DNA of 64,000 nucleotides from Diploscapter coronatus (lineage: Eukaryota > Nematoda > Chromadorea > Rhabditida > Rhabditidae): contig OZ038423.1 in assembly GCA_964036155.1 (NCBI GenBank), positions 69,021,249 to 69,085,248 on the forward strand, read 5' to 3'. Under the pieces are notes generated by a model. That model worked only from the letters and a program-made list of their open reading frames with translations, did no database searches and was not told where the DNA came from. Within the stretch, counting starts at the first letter, position 1; the number at the start of each line of letters is the position of its first letter. This document shows, one piece after another, positions 45,946 through 59,900 of this stretch. The translations under genes and the position numbers were made by a program.

Positions 45946-46866
45946 TTTTAGGGGCCTTTCTGAAAGTTTTCTGATCAAATATTCTAAGCTTAAAAGTTTG
46001 CTCAAAAATTGAAATGATAATGCGATAAAAATATTTTCGGGTTATGAAACGGAATAAAATGTGACTGACTGCAAAATATTGGCGAGGGGGCTAAAAGCAA
46101 AAACAAGGCAAAATCGAAAGAGAAAAAGAGAAGCAAAGAGGAAGATATCGATTTTCGGGAAAAGACACCAAAAAGGCTCCCAATAAGAAACCCTTTCATG
46201 TAAAGGATTGTCACGACAAAAATATCGGGGAACATTTTTCGGGAAATAAAAAATTCATGGGAAAATTTCGGGGGCATTTTTGTAGAACACAAATAATTTT
46301 TTCGGGCGAAATAGAAGAAAAAATATAAAAAGGCACAAAACCTTTCACACCTTTCGACAGGGGGTAAATTTGTTTTTGCAAATTTGAAATACTCGTGGTT
46401 TATTCGCACTTGAAAATTGAAAATTTCGAAAAAAAAGAAGGAAAATTGAAACATCACAATGAATATATCATGCATTCAAAACGAAAAGCTAGAAAATAAT
46501 ACAGCAAAAATGTGGTCTGGAATTTTTGAACGATTTTTAAATTACTGGACTTTTGTGGAAATCAAATGGAAAAATAGAGATCAATCTCATGGAAAGAATG
46601 GGAGAGTCGAAGTTAGTTAATTAAGTATTTAAGTTTGAAGAAAAAGAAAACTGCTGAAAAACCATATTAGGACTAGTGGTTTGAAAGAGGTTTTCTGAAA
46701 AAAATTAAAAAGGCGAAATTTAGAATTTTCGAGATATTTAAAAATAAATCAGGACAATAGGAAAGAATTGAACAATGTAACAAAGAATGTTTTCCCTTGA
46801 TAAAATAGAAGTGTGGAGAGAAACAAATATTTTCAAAAATCCAAAACAAGGAAATTTAAAAGTTCA
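45946..46866. other. Intergenic region between Pellino and snap-1
   Basis: About 0.9 kb of AT-rich sequence between two genes on the same strand, too long for a typical C. elegans operon gap. It holds the Pellino 3' end and the snap-1 promoter. An open minus frame at 46475-46002 is Phe/Ser-rich and AT-driven; I see no domain in it. Confidence 0.5.
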
Positions 46867-49852
46867 CTAGGCATCATAGCAGTGGTCCTGAAAAATGAGC
46901 CGCACGAATGGCTTTTCGGAGGCGAGTTGGACGGAGCAAAACGGACACACGGGATGGAAACTGCTTGTGCCGTGGGGCAGAGGAATTCGACTCCAGTACC
47001 TAAAAAATTAGGAGCATTTGAAAAGATACCTGTAGATTTTTTAAGTTTGAAAATTTCGAGTTTTTTTAGATTTTAATTCTGTGTAGGTTTAAATATTTTG
47101 AAAAATTACCAACCTAACAGTCTTCAAACTCGCCACATGACCGCAAGGGTTGAAGGCATGATCAAGTGACCCTGAATCCAAGTGGAACGCACATTCCATG
47201 CCCATTGTTAGCTGAAATATAAAATCATGATTTTTTCATAAATAATCTTTTTTTCTGTTTACCCATACTATTTCTCTAATTTCCGTGAAATAGTAAATTT
47301 ATCCTGATTTTTATCAATACTTCCATCTTTCACCCCGATTCGAATGCTATTCTCGATCTTCGTTAACAATGAGATAAAAATAAGAAAGGATAAAGTGGAG
47401 TGAAGAAATAATTACTTCCAAGGCGATTTGCGCAAATTACGCTACCTGTAAAACCCGTTCACTTTCCAGCAGGCAAATTGGACATTTGAAGAGCATCTGG
47501 CCTTGTTGCGTAGACTGCAGACCCCAATCATGTTTTCCCTGGACGTGACCGCACCGAAGGTAGGCCTGGAAAACATCTTCGTTTTCGAAAAGAAATACTA
47601 TTTTGTGGAAAAGTACTAATTTTCTATGAAAGACATTTTTATGGAAGATATAAATTTTTTGGAATAGTACATTTCGTTGAAAAAAAATCTAATTTTCTCA
47701 CATAAGGCTGTCTGCTAGTAGCTCCGGTGGACTTCCTCTTTGGGATAATCAAGGTGTTCAAATTGACCGGACACTGCGGCTTCCCTGCGTTCAGTCGATC
47801 CAGGGCCGATTCCAATTCTGCTGTCGTTGGGGAGGCAATCAACCCGTCGGCGGTACGCCAGAGAAGGGTCGCCCCACACAAATCGATCAGGGAACCGTCC
47901 TGCAAATATTTTTATTTTATTTTTGAATTTGTTTCTCTAATGTAGAATCTTGCATGAAAAAATATCTCGAAAATGTTTCACTAAACTTTCCAAGATGACG
48001 AATTTCGATATTTTTATATTTTAAATATTGCACAAAAATAATTATTTTTAGTTTTCTGAAGAAACTTTCAAAATATCTTTTTATTCAAAACAACATTTTA
48101 CCTGCAACATATTCGTCTCTTCCATGACCAGTCTGCCCCGAATTGAGCTGCTCCTCGCTTCTCTCAAAGTATAAATATCGCCGTCCACAGACACCTCTCG
48201 CCACATGTACATCGGGGGAATACCTTCCTCGTCCTTTAATTAAGGTAATTAAATAATTAGTTAAGGAGTTTGAAATATAGTTGAACTAATTAACTCACAT
48301 CATCCCTAGTGGGATGCAAAATCAAGACTCCATTCGTGGTCAAGCCATCCATATCTCCGTTCTTCTTTTGCCACTTTGTAGCTTTCTCCTGAAGATTTGA
48401 AAATGATAATTTTAATAAAAAAAAAATTAAATCACCCCCAGAAAAATGTTCTTCCGTGTGTCAAATCCAGCAGCATAAAGGTAGGCTTTTGAAGAGGATT
48501 CTCGATCAATGATTATACGGCAGGCGTATCTGAAATTTGTTAAAATATAAGAAGAAAAAACCGCCTTTATATTGGTCTAGACTCGATTTTTATGCAATTT
48601 TCCTTAAAAATAAAGAACAAATTCTTGACCTTTTTGAAGTATAAAATTAATTGATTTTTTCCATTGTTAGAAAAAAATAAATTTTAAAAATACCTCGAAA
48701 TAGTGGAAGATAGGCGTTTATCATCGTGCTTCGAATTATGGTTGTTTTTGGTCGAGTTCGAAGCCGATTGATGCGGGGAGTTGCTGCCTCCCGAAGCAGA
48801 GGCCAACCAAGTGTCCACGATCGTAAAGTCGATTTGGTCTTCCGAACTTCGACCGATCTGCAAATTTTGAAGTTCCCTTTAGCATCAGTAGACTTCAGGA
48901 TTTATTCGAAAATTGAGAAATTTTCCATGTGTTCACGAAATTTATGATATTTTCTGCGTATTATAAAATTTTTAAAGTTGATAATTTTTGTAAAAGAATA
49001 CCTGAAACATGTCCTTCGTAGGGTCATGTGCATACTCGACCAGTATCGTGTTGTATTTGCTGTACGTGTAACTAACCACATGCCGATTCCCATCAAGGAC
49101 CGACTAAAATATTCAACTTGCTAAGAATCGGTATTTTTACTCACCGGACAATCCTTCGCTTGAGTTGAAACTTGTTCAGAGCCTATCTTTTTAATTCCAT
49201 TTCCCTGGTTTTCTCTCCGAACTAGAGACATTTTAGTCCGGTGCCTTTTCGCCGTGCCTTTATAGTCTAGAACTCCGTTGTATCTGGAAGAGAAATATAT
49301 CATTTTCTCCAGATTCATTTTTCGACCTTTTCATTTTGTATTGGAAGAAGACAACGTTTTTGTTTTTAAATTAATATTTCTTGATCTAATTTTTTCAAAG
49401 TTCAATTCTTTTACAAAAAAAATTGTACCCCAAAAGAATGAGCTCCCCGTATTTCCCGTCGTCATCCAAATTCGTCAACATCGAAGGCGAATCATTTGGA
49501 ATTTGCTTGATCGACACCAAAGGAGGTGTGGGTGAGAGACGGTAATTCTAAAAAATATTTCGAAAAATGTGAGTACTTTCTTTTCTAAAAGATAGAAAAA
49601 TAAGAAAATTAGAATATTGGAGGGAAAGCACTCAGTCTATCTCTTTACAAAAATTAATCTAAGAAGGTGGACTTGAAGCTGATTGTGAGATCAGGATAAA
49701 AGATAAAAATTTACTTCATCGTCTTCGTAATCCACTGCACCATCGGAACTTCGCCGGATCTCTCCGATAATTCCCGAGCCAGTTTGGGGCGAAGACAATT
49801 GGCATTGCCCAAGTTGAGAGCTACAGTCCGCTAATTCCGTTTTCACTGCCAT
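46867..49852 (-). CDS. Pellino-type E3 ubiquitin ligase
   Basis: Scaffold/E3 ligase that in other animals acts with IRAK/Pelle kinases in Toll/IL-1 receptor signalling. The ATG is at 49852-49850 (MAVKTELADCSSQLGQCQL), preceded by a TTTTAG acceptor ending at 49861, a possible spliced-leader site. Conserved blocks: YGELILLGYNG-type start near 49440; the FHA-like region; a core exon ending ...DGSLIDLCGATLLWRTADGL with LNAGKPQCPVNLNTLIIPKR (about 47895-47705); RCGHVQGKHDWGLQ and CPICLLESERV (about 47570-47455); FHLDSG..HAFNPCGHVASLKT (about 47213-47112); and PLPHGTSSFHPVCPFC with final LIFQDHCYDA, stop at 46867. The paired CxxC and CGH motifs form the atypical Pellino RING. C. elegans has one such gene on chromosome V, as I recall. 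Confidence 0.9.
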
Positions 49853-52800
49853 TTTTCATCTAAAAGATAAAAGCTAGGCTTTTAAAAATATTCATCATTC
49901 ATTCCATAAACTATACATTTAGAAAGTTCATGCCGTTTTTTTTGTAATTAATCATAATTTCTATTCAAAATATATGACCTCCCAAATGTATGGTTTATAA
50001 TTCTCAACAAAAAGCCTGAAATTCATGAAATTTCAATGAAATTTCGCTGTTTTGTGAAAAATACCTTTGTTTTGCAAGGCTGTACAAAAGATGGAAATCA
50101 AAAGGATAATAAAGGGTCGCAGACCTGGTGTACAAAGCAGATGATCGGAGTTGATAAGAAGTTGGGTCGTAACTCGATTTTGGAAAACCCTCAGAAGGCG
50201 AAAATAGAAGACCCCCTGATCTCTATTCTCCAGAACAAATCCAAGGACCCGGAAAGGCCTGAAATGAAAGCGTGACGGTCATAAAACTCTTATCAACAAA
50301 AGCCATAAAACACGAAATTTCGCGGACCTAGAAAGTGGCGCACTGAAAATAGAATTTTGCGTATCTTCGCCTGCAAGGAAGATAAAGATGAATCGATTCG
50401 ATATGCATGAAAATGGCATTTTTAATCGACGAAAGCCCGTCAAGCGGAAGAAATCGGGCGCGAAAATTTGCATAATCAGGAAACTTTTCCTGTTCTTAAT
50501 GAAATTAAAACAACCGGCGCAAAAATTCACGCGCTTTTCGACGAAATAGCGAGTAATTCGAGGAGAAATTAAAGAAATAGGAAAGTAGTGAGGGGGAATG
50601 AGAGACAAAAAGACAGAGACAGACTTTTTGCTGCTGCTTTCCATCTGACTCTTTGCACTCTCTTCACTTTCAACGATCTCTCGCTCATAAAGCATATATC
50701 GACTAGAATAATAACGTCCATAGAGGACATGAAGAGGAAAAATGATGCTATTTTTTTTATAGTTAGAGAAGAAAAGACAAAAACAAAATCATAGAAAACA
50801 GGCTGAAATGAACTTGTGGATATTTTTGAAAAATGAAAGATTTTGATATGAATTCTCATAGGTAAGTCCTAGAACAAATCGTATAGAAAAAGATTTTCAT
50901 TTTCAGCAGAATAATAAAGGAGCTGGGGGTATTGTACTATAAATCCAAGAGAAAGAAATCAAAAGAAGGGGAATGAAAAGGGACTATGAAGGGTAAGTAA
51001 GTCAACATTAGTTCTAAAGGCCAAGCAGGTGAGAGAGCATTTTATTCTAGTATTATTTGAAGAGAGTCGCAGAGAACGAGAAAAATAACCACCTACTCTA
51101 TCTCAATTTACAATAATCTGCAGAAGAGATTCTCTGAAATGTTCTCTACTTTGATGAGAAATAAATTCGAAAATAGTTTTAGTTTTAGAAAAGGAGATGG
51201 CTTTCTGAGAATAATTTTACTTTCCGAGTAAAAATGGTCACTTTTGAGAAAATTTCGATTTCCTGATTCCGAAAAGCGAAAACACAAGCGAGTCATTGGA
51301 AATAATTTCCCGATGTAACGCCATTCTAAGTCGTAAACAGTGCTTATTTTGAGGGTATGAATGACAAATTTGTAAGTTCAGTAAAATGATACGATTCTAA
51401 ACGGCCTACATGAAATATAAATGTTTATAAAATTCGCTCAGGGTCTGGCAAAATGTAAACTTTCATCGATAAAGAGTGAAAGTTTGAAGATTCGTTTTTC
51501 GGCTGGGTAGGATTTTCTAAATGAGATTATCGAAATGTTTAATCAGCAAGATTTTAGAAGGTAAAAAATCAAGATTTTTGCTACCATAAAGATGGAATTT
51601 CCCAAGAATGAATGGTATAAGATTTTATCAAGAGTAAAAATCTTTTAAAAAAAAGTCAAATATCGTGTGACGTACTCGAGCCGCTTTTGCATGAAAACAA
51701 TGATGCCCAATTTCTCTTGTCGATTGAGAATGAATGAATGCCAAAAAATATCTAGTTTTACGTGTGTAAGTGAAGATGTTTGGAACAAAGGGAGGACGAG
51801 ACAGGAAAAATGGGAGGAATCAATGAAAAGAGGGGCAAGAATTTGAGCCCGTGCAAGGACAAGACATGAAAATAGAGAAATGAGGAGAGAAAGAATGGAA
51901 ATAATATGGAAGAGAAGAGGAACAAAGAAAATGGAGAAAGAAAAGCTGCCAGAGTGGACAGGACCGATGAATGGAGCGATAGACTACAGAGAATTTAGAG
52001 ACAGAAAGAAACAGAACATCTTATAGGACAAGACAGACACATGTGGTCAAAATGATAAGGGTGATTTTTGGAAAAACTGGGGCGAAACTTAGAAAATGAC
52101 GATTTTCGTGATAAAAATAGGAAGGGAGACTTACGTCATTGCAAATTTTAGAGAGTCAGATGATAAAGTTAATTCTCGAAGGGGAAAGAGCTTTGCCTTT
52201 TAGGGGAGAGGAAAAAATAGGCTGGGATAAGACACTACATATTTCGCGTCTCCAAGCAGCGAAAAGATTGATATTTCACATGGAAATTTTAAAGACTGCA
52301 GAGACGTCAAAGAAAAATTGAACATTATTACAGTAAAAGGTGGAAATTAAAAAAAAAAAATTTAAAAATAAATAATAATAATAAAATCTTCATACTTGTG
52401 AAGAGAATATGAGAAGTGCGCAAAATCTAGTACTCCTCTATAAAAGTGGATTGTCTTTCAAAAATCTAGAATTTCATTTTCTAGGGGATTTTTGTAATTT
52501 CGCATTTCTTGCCATTATTATACGCGCTAGCGTTTTCGTCTACATGAAATATTTCCGAAGCTATTGTCAGAATCCGTAAATAATAAATGTCGAAAATGAA
52601 TGAAATCCCCCTAGGACACAATGATATTGAATTATACTAATGAGAAAAGGCGTAATAACAGACAAAATTGAGATAGCGAAAAAGACGCAGAAAACTTGGC
52701 AATTTTACGCGTTTGTTCACACGAAATGCAGACGCGCAGGTTATCTAACTTATAACTTTCAATCTTTGTTGTTTTTATTCGCTTTCGATTAGGCTCATAT

Positions 52801-55231
52801 CTCGCCGGGATTTAATTCTCATTTTCCCGCCTATTTTGCGCTACTTTTCTCAAGTCTACTAGCTTTCAGCGCTATTTTCATCATTATATGCTCGCATTTT
52901 TGCCATTTTCCCGAAAGCTAATTAGCCATGTTAGAAATATCAGAATACTCGTTTGTTGTCCGTCCTTCACTTTACTTTGCTTTATCTTTCAGCAGAAAAA
53001 TTCTCTATGTAGATTAGCTAATTAGTTAACTTTTGGTGCAAAAATTGGTGACTTTCATGTTTTGGGAAAGTTTCTTATTTTGCAAAAGTCCAATCTACCT
53101 CCAACTCTGTTAGGATTTAATAATTTTGTATTCTATCTCAAGAAAAACAAGGTCTTTCATAATATTAGCAAAAATTTTGATTTTCCTATAGCTACAATTT
53201 GAAATAAGCTAAATCTTTCATCATAAGTGAAAATTCTTATAAAATGTACAAACTTTCTTCAAGAGCGAAATTTTTAACCCGAAATTTCAATTTTTCCCTT
53301 CCACTACAAATTTTGAGCTCGAAGATTTTTTGGTCTCTATATGGTGGCAAAAACCTCATATCCCCGTCGTGGACCTGACCAAATAAGCAAATGAGAAACG
53401 GAGAGATTTTTCGCTTCTTTCTTTCGCCGTCTCAATTTCAGGCGCTATTTTTCACTTATCTAAATCTCTAACTCTCCGGCTCAATCCCGTGTTGTTATTT
53501 ATTCATCTCGTCGTCCCCCTTCTCTTCTTTCTCAGAGCCTAAGGATCTTTCTTACGCCATCTCATTTCTTACTTTGCAGCGGTAGCGCTAGCAGAGTTCT
53601 CTTATCATATGATAAGTCATATATGCAGCTCAAAAATCAGATTTTCTACGACATTACCTATCTGATAATACATTTTTCTTTCCATGAATTCACTTTGTTT
53701 ATACTTTTGCAAAACTTGACTCGAATTTTAGATGCCATCTGCAAAAATTTATCTAGAAATCCTTAGAACCCGAAACTTGAGCTAATTTCTTTCGAATTTC
53801 GACTACTTTGTATTTAGCCCCAAGTTCTTCCTCGGAAAAGTCACCAGCTCCCAGGAGGCGCATATTTTTGCCTCTTCGAATGGAAAATTAAAGATTATGT
53901 TAGAGCAGGAGGGACGGAAGAAGCAGAATAAGTCCTTATCGCTAGTTAGAGACAACCACGAAAGATGCTAGAAGCTTTTAGGATCTAGAACAATGCTTGA
54001 TTGTTGAAAATTTCTTAAATTCTATTTTAAACGAGACCATTTTCATTAAAATTTCTTCTAGATTTTCGGGTATTCTATTGGAATTCTTCAGAATCTCTAT
54101 TCCATGTTTGAAAAAATACAATTTTTGTGTACAACTTTGGAGTTCCTTTCAAAATATTCACAAGTATTCCTCACATCTTTTTTTTGTATCTTTAGAGGAT
54201 GAGCCTCCTTTTTGCGAATTTTTAACACACCTACACTTGACTGAGTATGAATGCATATGCTCTAGGAAAAAAAAGTTCTGCTTCTTTTCCGATATTCTCT
54301 AAATTTTCCTGCTTCCCTGAGCCTATTTCCATTCTCTTCTAAGTCCGAGCTTTATCTCTATTCGCCTGAGCCTTGCCTTAGCCTGAACTGAATTGAATTA
54401 GCCTTCTGATATACGAGCGAAAGCCAGAAGCATTTAGTTTTGTCTCTTATTCTAAACCGATTTTGACAAGGGGTATTGCCCCTTCGTGAACCGAGAATAT
54501 AGCCCCCTTTTTATTTTTTAAAGGACTTTTATTTTTATTCTTACTCGAAAATTAAAAAAGATGTCTTTTGCTTTCAGATTTAATGACCGATAGAAGTTGG
54601 ATTCCAAGCTAAAATTCACAATTTCGCATGCCTCCCTCCGGAGGTGATCAAAACCAAAAAGAGATGGGTTTTCGAAAATTTATTTATTTTCTCAAAATTT
54701 CTCAAAAATCCCTGCAAAATAAATCCCATAAGGAACTTCGTGCAGAGCAAGTCTTACAAAATTGAATGAGATGCGGCTCCGAAACCTAAACCTATTTGGG
54801 CCTCCCGAATTTCTGTGCCTTGAAAAGCTCAAACATCGCTCAAAAATCTCAGGATTCAACTCCTGAAAAGTCAACAAATTAGTCATTCCATCCTCATTTT
54901 GCTCGGGGAAAAAATAGCTCTAGACGTTCATATTCTCAAGCAAATCCACGTTTCTAATGACGATATGTGGGTGGAAGCTAATTTTATCGCGAAGATATCC
55001 ATAATGGGAAAGATAGTTTTTAGATATGTGCAACTCATAAGAGATTTGAGAAATAATTGATTTAGAATATCTTTGCCCATTACTTTTTCGAATTATTTAG
55101 TCACTTTCATGAGGACTTTTAATGGAGATTGGCTTTTACAGACTATCCCAGTCAATTCAGCTTTATGTTACCAAAATTAAATTTAATGAGCGAAGAAATC
55201 ACATAAAAATTGTTTAACCAATAATTTTTAG
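49853..55231. other. Gene-poor 5.4-kb stretch
   Basis: No exon I can support. The sequence is AT-rich with purine-rich runs (for example 51780-52020) and poly-pyrimidine runs (53390-53560). A perfect palindrome CTTATCATATGATAAG at 53601-53616 contains two opposed GATA sites. Because a + strand terminal exon follows at 55232, part of this may be an intron of that gene; its upstream exons were not found. Confidence 0.45.
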
Positions 55232-55423
55232 GACTCCACGAAACGCGTAACTACAGTGCAGAATTCGGTTCCGAACCCGACGGGTGGCCCGACACCGCTG
55301 CCAAAAGTCGTCATCACGCAGCCGTCCTCGGGTAATCTGCTGCCTCACCGACAGCCCGATCAGGATTCATTCGAATCGATCAGTCAGCACAATGGCAAAA
55401 CCTCGTGTTGCTGTATTCTGTAA
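55232..55423 (+). CDS. Orphan terminal exon ending in a CAAX prenylation box
   Basis: The acceptor ATAATTTTTAG is followed by an exon whose GC-rich codon use is unlike the AT-rich surroundings. In phase 0 it encodes 63 residues, beginning DSTKRVTTVQNSVPNP, then Pro-rich GGPTPLPKVVITQPSSG, then ESISQHNGKTSCCCIL and TAA. The C-terminal CCCIL ends in a CaaX motif (CCIL/CIL type with a leucine end, suggesting geranylgeranylation) with an extra cysteine that could be palmitoylated. No start and no upstream exon recognised within 5 kb. It could be the tail of a small GTPase or another prenylated signalling protein; I do not recognise it. Confidence 0.6.
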   Translation, partial: DSTKRVTTVQNSVPNPTGGPTPLPKVVITQPSSGNLLPHRQPDQDSFESISQHNGKTSCCCIL

Positions 55424-56985
55424 ACAATTTTGACCATGTTAGGAGGTTAGCGGGATGAAATACAATTTTTTTTTTTAATTTTACCTGGGGTTATTTTATT
55501 CTAGTGAGATAACCTAAATATGAAAATTCTGAAATTCACTCAATTCTCTATGAGGTTATTATTTTTGACGAAATAACCTAAAATTCGAAACTAAGTTTAT
55601 TCTTTGAAAGATCTGAATTAGTTTTCATCCGAAAAAATCCTAATTCATTTCAACATTTCTCATACGGTTAGTCGCAAGCCAAAGTATTTCGTTATTTATT
55701 CCAATTCTTTGATCTCAAATCACTTGAATCTCAACTACGTCTGCAAAAATTCGTTTATAACTTGGCAATAAATTTTTATTCTTATTAAAATACTCCATTT
55801 TATTAAGAAAAAAGGCAGCGATTTAACTATCCATTAATACAATTTTCAAGAAATAATTAGAATTATTAGAAGGAAAAAGAAAGATGCTTAAAGCATAAAC
55901 TTTTATCTCAAGAACGCATTTTAATATGATTTTGACTAGATCTTATAAAGGGTAATATGATATTTTTAATAGTTATTAAAATTATTATCGATTTTTCTCG
56001 CTCTAGCGCGTTATATACAACAAATGATTCATAATATGACTAGGAACATTCCTTCAGAATTATGAGCATAGGCAATTGAAAATTGAAATTATGAGCTAAA
56101 TGAAATAGTTATGCCAAAATTTTCCTGATAACGACGCAGCAAGTCATTATTTTGGAATTCTTAGACTTAATTGCCCAATTAACGTCCCTAATTAAGATAT
56201 CATATTTAGCAGCAGTTTCCTAATTAACCGGTAGCTAACGCCAATTACAGAGCAGCAAATTGTAATTCAGATCTTAAACGTTAAACCCAATTAACAGGAA
56301 GGTAATTAGAGGACGACAATCAGAGTGAATTTTGAAAGATAGACGAGAATTTCGTGAGCTAAATAACAAAGATATAGTGAAAGCGTTGTCTATCTGAGCA
56401 TGAATTAAAAAAAGATCTAAAAGCCGGATATAACAATAAAATCTTGAAACACTGGGCTTTAAAAATGTAGACTCTAACTAGGAGAGAAGGTGAATTATCC
56501 CCGTAACAAGGTACTGCAAAATAGTTGCAACATTCTTTCGAGTGGAATTTGAAGAAAACCACTCCAAACACACCATCATTTAGTCCATATAAAGCAGTAG
56601 TCAAATCATATAGAATAATAGATAGAATTGTGGATCTAGCGGAAGCCTAAATTTGATTTTAGGTGAGTGCCGGTTAGTTGGTGGAAAAATCGTAATAAAC
56701 TCTCATTTTGTGGTAAACAATTTTTAAGTAAAGTTTCTTTGGTGAATTATTGAGTAATTTTCAAGCAGGATTGAAAATATCCAAAAATTCGCGTGCTTTT
56801 AGAATTAAAAATTTAGATTTTGTTTTAATTTCTGGGGATAGTTTGAAGGGTCGAAAAATGTTCTCTTTCAGGCATAGTGCCCCCACATGCTTTTCCATAG
56901 ATGAAATTTGATATGTGGCATTTGTATCAATTCTCACGTTCAATGTGACTGACTTAATTACCCTAGTTGGCTCAACTTAATTGGT
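55424..56985. other. Intergenic region 3' of the CAAX exon and 3' of kettin
   Basis: AT-rich, convergent region. Several AATAAA-like words follow the CAAX exon (for example near 55770). No exon supported on either strand; a further downstream kettin exon could hide here, because the last kettin exon has a usable donor at 57014-57013. Confidence 0.45.
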
Positions 56986-59900
56986 TTAATTGCCGTAAAT
57001 TATAAAATCCTCACTTATTGTCAATTTGGCGGTGGACGATGCGGCGCCCTTCGGATTCCTGATAACGATCTGATAGTCGCCCATCTGCTCGTGGTTCACT
57101 CGGATCAACTCCAAAGTGGCTTTCTTGTTTTGAAGAGAAATCTGCAAATTTAATTACCCTAATTAAATCTTAATTGCAATCATTTAACCTTGACATCCTT
57201 TCCGTCATACAGTGGCCTGCCCTTGAAGTTCCACTGCACGGTAGGCTCTGGGTCGCCATCGATGTCGCACGAGAATTTGACGTTGTGGCCTGAATTGCGC
57301 AAATAGATTTCCTCTCTAGGTATTCTTTTCAAAGAAGAATTTTCTTCTGAAAAGAGTTCTTCAACCAACCAGCTCTGGCAGTGATATCCGTCAACTTCGA
57401 GACGAAGTGTGGGGCGTCGGCGGCTGGTTTGTCGTCAGCAGCAACCAACGAGCCACGGGTGATCGTGGACTTGGCGATTCTGCCGACTTTCGCTAAAAAT
57501 GAATTTTGAAGAATTTCTAGAGAAATTTTGCAATTTCTTACGAGTCAACACGAGATTGGCGACGGAAGAGGCCTTTCCAGCCGGGTTGCTGGCTTCGACC
57601 TTGTACTCAGCGACGTCCTCCTGGCGCACCGACTCGATCTTCAGGATCGCCTCACCGTTCTGTTGTTTCATCTGAAAAAAGTCCCACCTCAAGAAAGTTC
57701 CTTGAAAACAAACCTCATAACCAGAAGATTTCTTGACAGGAGCATTGTTCTGGTACCAGCGGATGGCCGGTTCAGGGAAGCCGCTGTACTTGGCGGTGAA
57801 CTGAGCGGGCTTGCCCTCGTCCACGACGATCGGCTCGATTTGCACCGAGAATCTTGGCGCTTCGTACTTCGGTCCGGCCTCAGTTCCCTTGCCGGTCTGC
57901 TGGAGGTTGAGGTTCAAACGGGCTTTGCATCTAAAGAAGTTCATGATTTCCTTGAAATTTTATAATTTGATACCTAGCCTCTCCAGCCAGGTTCTTGGCA
58001 ACAATTTCATAGATTCCAACATCAGTTGGGAGAGTGTCGCTGAACGTTAGTTTGAACTCATCGCCCGAGTCCGAAGCCACGATACGATCATCGTTGGGCA
58101 GAGGTTGACCATCCTGAAAAAATCCATAGTCTCGAACGATTGTATTCGCACCTTGAACCACTGGATGACCGGTTTGGGTTCTCCAGAAATCTTGCAGACG
58201 AACTCTGCCGGAGCATTCTGTTGGACTCGCAGGTCGTTGAGTCGAGCGGAGAAGTCTGGGGCCTGGAATCGAATTTTCAAAAATATCCCATAAGTTACGT
58301 TTAAAGACACACCTTTCCTTTGTCGGTTGGCTGAGTGACGGCGAGATTGGCCAACGATTCGACGACTCCGGCGACATTCTCGAGTTTCACCATGTACTCA
58401 CCAGCGTGGTTGTTCTCAACGCGAGCGATGCTGAGAGCTGAAGAACTCTCGGTGGTCGTGATCTAAAAACGACCTTCATTCTAAATCTTGTGGGAAAATA
58501 TCATACATGATGCCTGAACGTGCTCTTGAGCTCCTTGCCATCCTTGAACCAGGTGACTTTGATCGGCGCGGCACCCGAGAAAGCAATCGTGAACTTCGCA
58601 GGTTTGCCCAACTCTGCTTGGATCGGTTGCAGTTGTTGGGAAAGCGTTGGCGGAGCCTGCTTCGACTGACCGATGTCGCGTGGTTGAGGCTAAACAGATT
58701 CATATGATCTCCTTGAACAACATTCTTTTGAATTCAAACTAAATTCTCTTCAGGTCTACCACGATCAACTAAAACTAAAGTTTCTATGTAAGAATAAAGA
58801 ACGTTTTGGTTATTCATTAATTCACAGAGAAAACTCCCAAGTTATTCTGTTTACAGTCTTTTTTCAAAGGTTTCAAATCACTCATCAAAATGTCATTCAA
58901 ATAATTTTTGTGAGAATTCGACAATTCACGACAAACCGAAGTGCGAATGATATGGTATCCAACAACTCGTTCCCTTCTTCTCGGGCTATTTTGATAATAT
59001 TCGACTCTCTGCACGTCTTCCAAAGGCTCTTCCACGTCCAGATAATTCGGAGAGCGGTACTCAGAGGCAGTACTCGTTTCACGGTACGTCTGATACACTA
59101 CTCCATGCCGGTTTTCGTACTGCAAATCCAAATTAATCACTTCAAAACAAAAACAAAAACAAAATTTTTTTACGAAAATGTCAGGCAAAAATCGATGCAA
59201 CAAAATAATGTCGGTTAGCAGCGCAGGCATATTTCAAGCAAGTCAAATGCAAGTGATGGATTAACCTTGTTACTGAAGGTGGTCTCCTCGATGAGAGGCT
59301 TGACGTTGACTGTGGCCTGTTTGAGATCCTTAGACTCGAGCGTGAAGTGCTCGCCGATCTTGTCACCGATTTTCGGTGCGGGCTGTTGCTAAAAGCGGGG
59401 GGTGAGTTTTAGGTTCGGTAAAAAGGGAATTTTGGTGATTTTTGCAGGTGAAATAGGTGAAATCGTGTGATTCTTTTTGCAAGTGTATTTGATTTTCGTC
59501 AAGCAACTATCAAAGCAAACCTTGAGTTGGACTTGGTCTTTGTGGATAACGACTTCTTCTGGGGGAACTTCTGGACCCTGTTGAACCTGTTTCAATTTCG
59601 CCTTGTCCTCGGCGATCTTTACGTGTTCGCCCTCGTCAACCTCAAATGTTATCGGATAGGAAAAGTGTTGTTGAGTGCTTTGGGTTGTGATCTAGCATAT
59701 TCTTGGGGAATTTGCAATAAGCATGATGAGTATTCTGCTGCAAGAGGGAAATTTTGTGCGAACTCACCTCAGTGGCTCTCTTCGGCTTGGCGATCTTCAA
59801 TTTGATTTGATCACGTGCGGGAATGTCGAGTTCCCTCTCAGGAGACGGGAGCTTCTTGAATTTGTCCTCGGCGGCTCCAGGCAGTTTCTGACCGCCCTCC

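Noticed and set aside
46002..46475. 157-codon minus-strand frame between Pellino and snap-1
   Set aside because: Phe/Ser/Leu-rich product driven by AT content, no domain, no splice signals, no codon bias like the neighbouring genes.
50036..50275. 79-codon + strand frame considered as an upstream exon of the CAAX gene
   Set aside because: Lysine/asparagine-rich with no GTPase or other motif, no convincing donor, and about 5 kb from the terminal exon.
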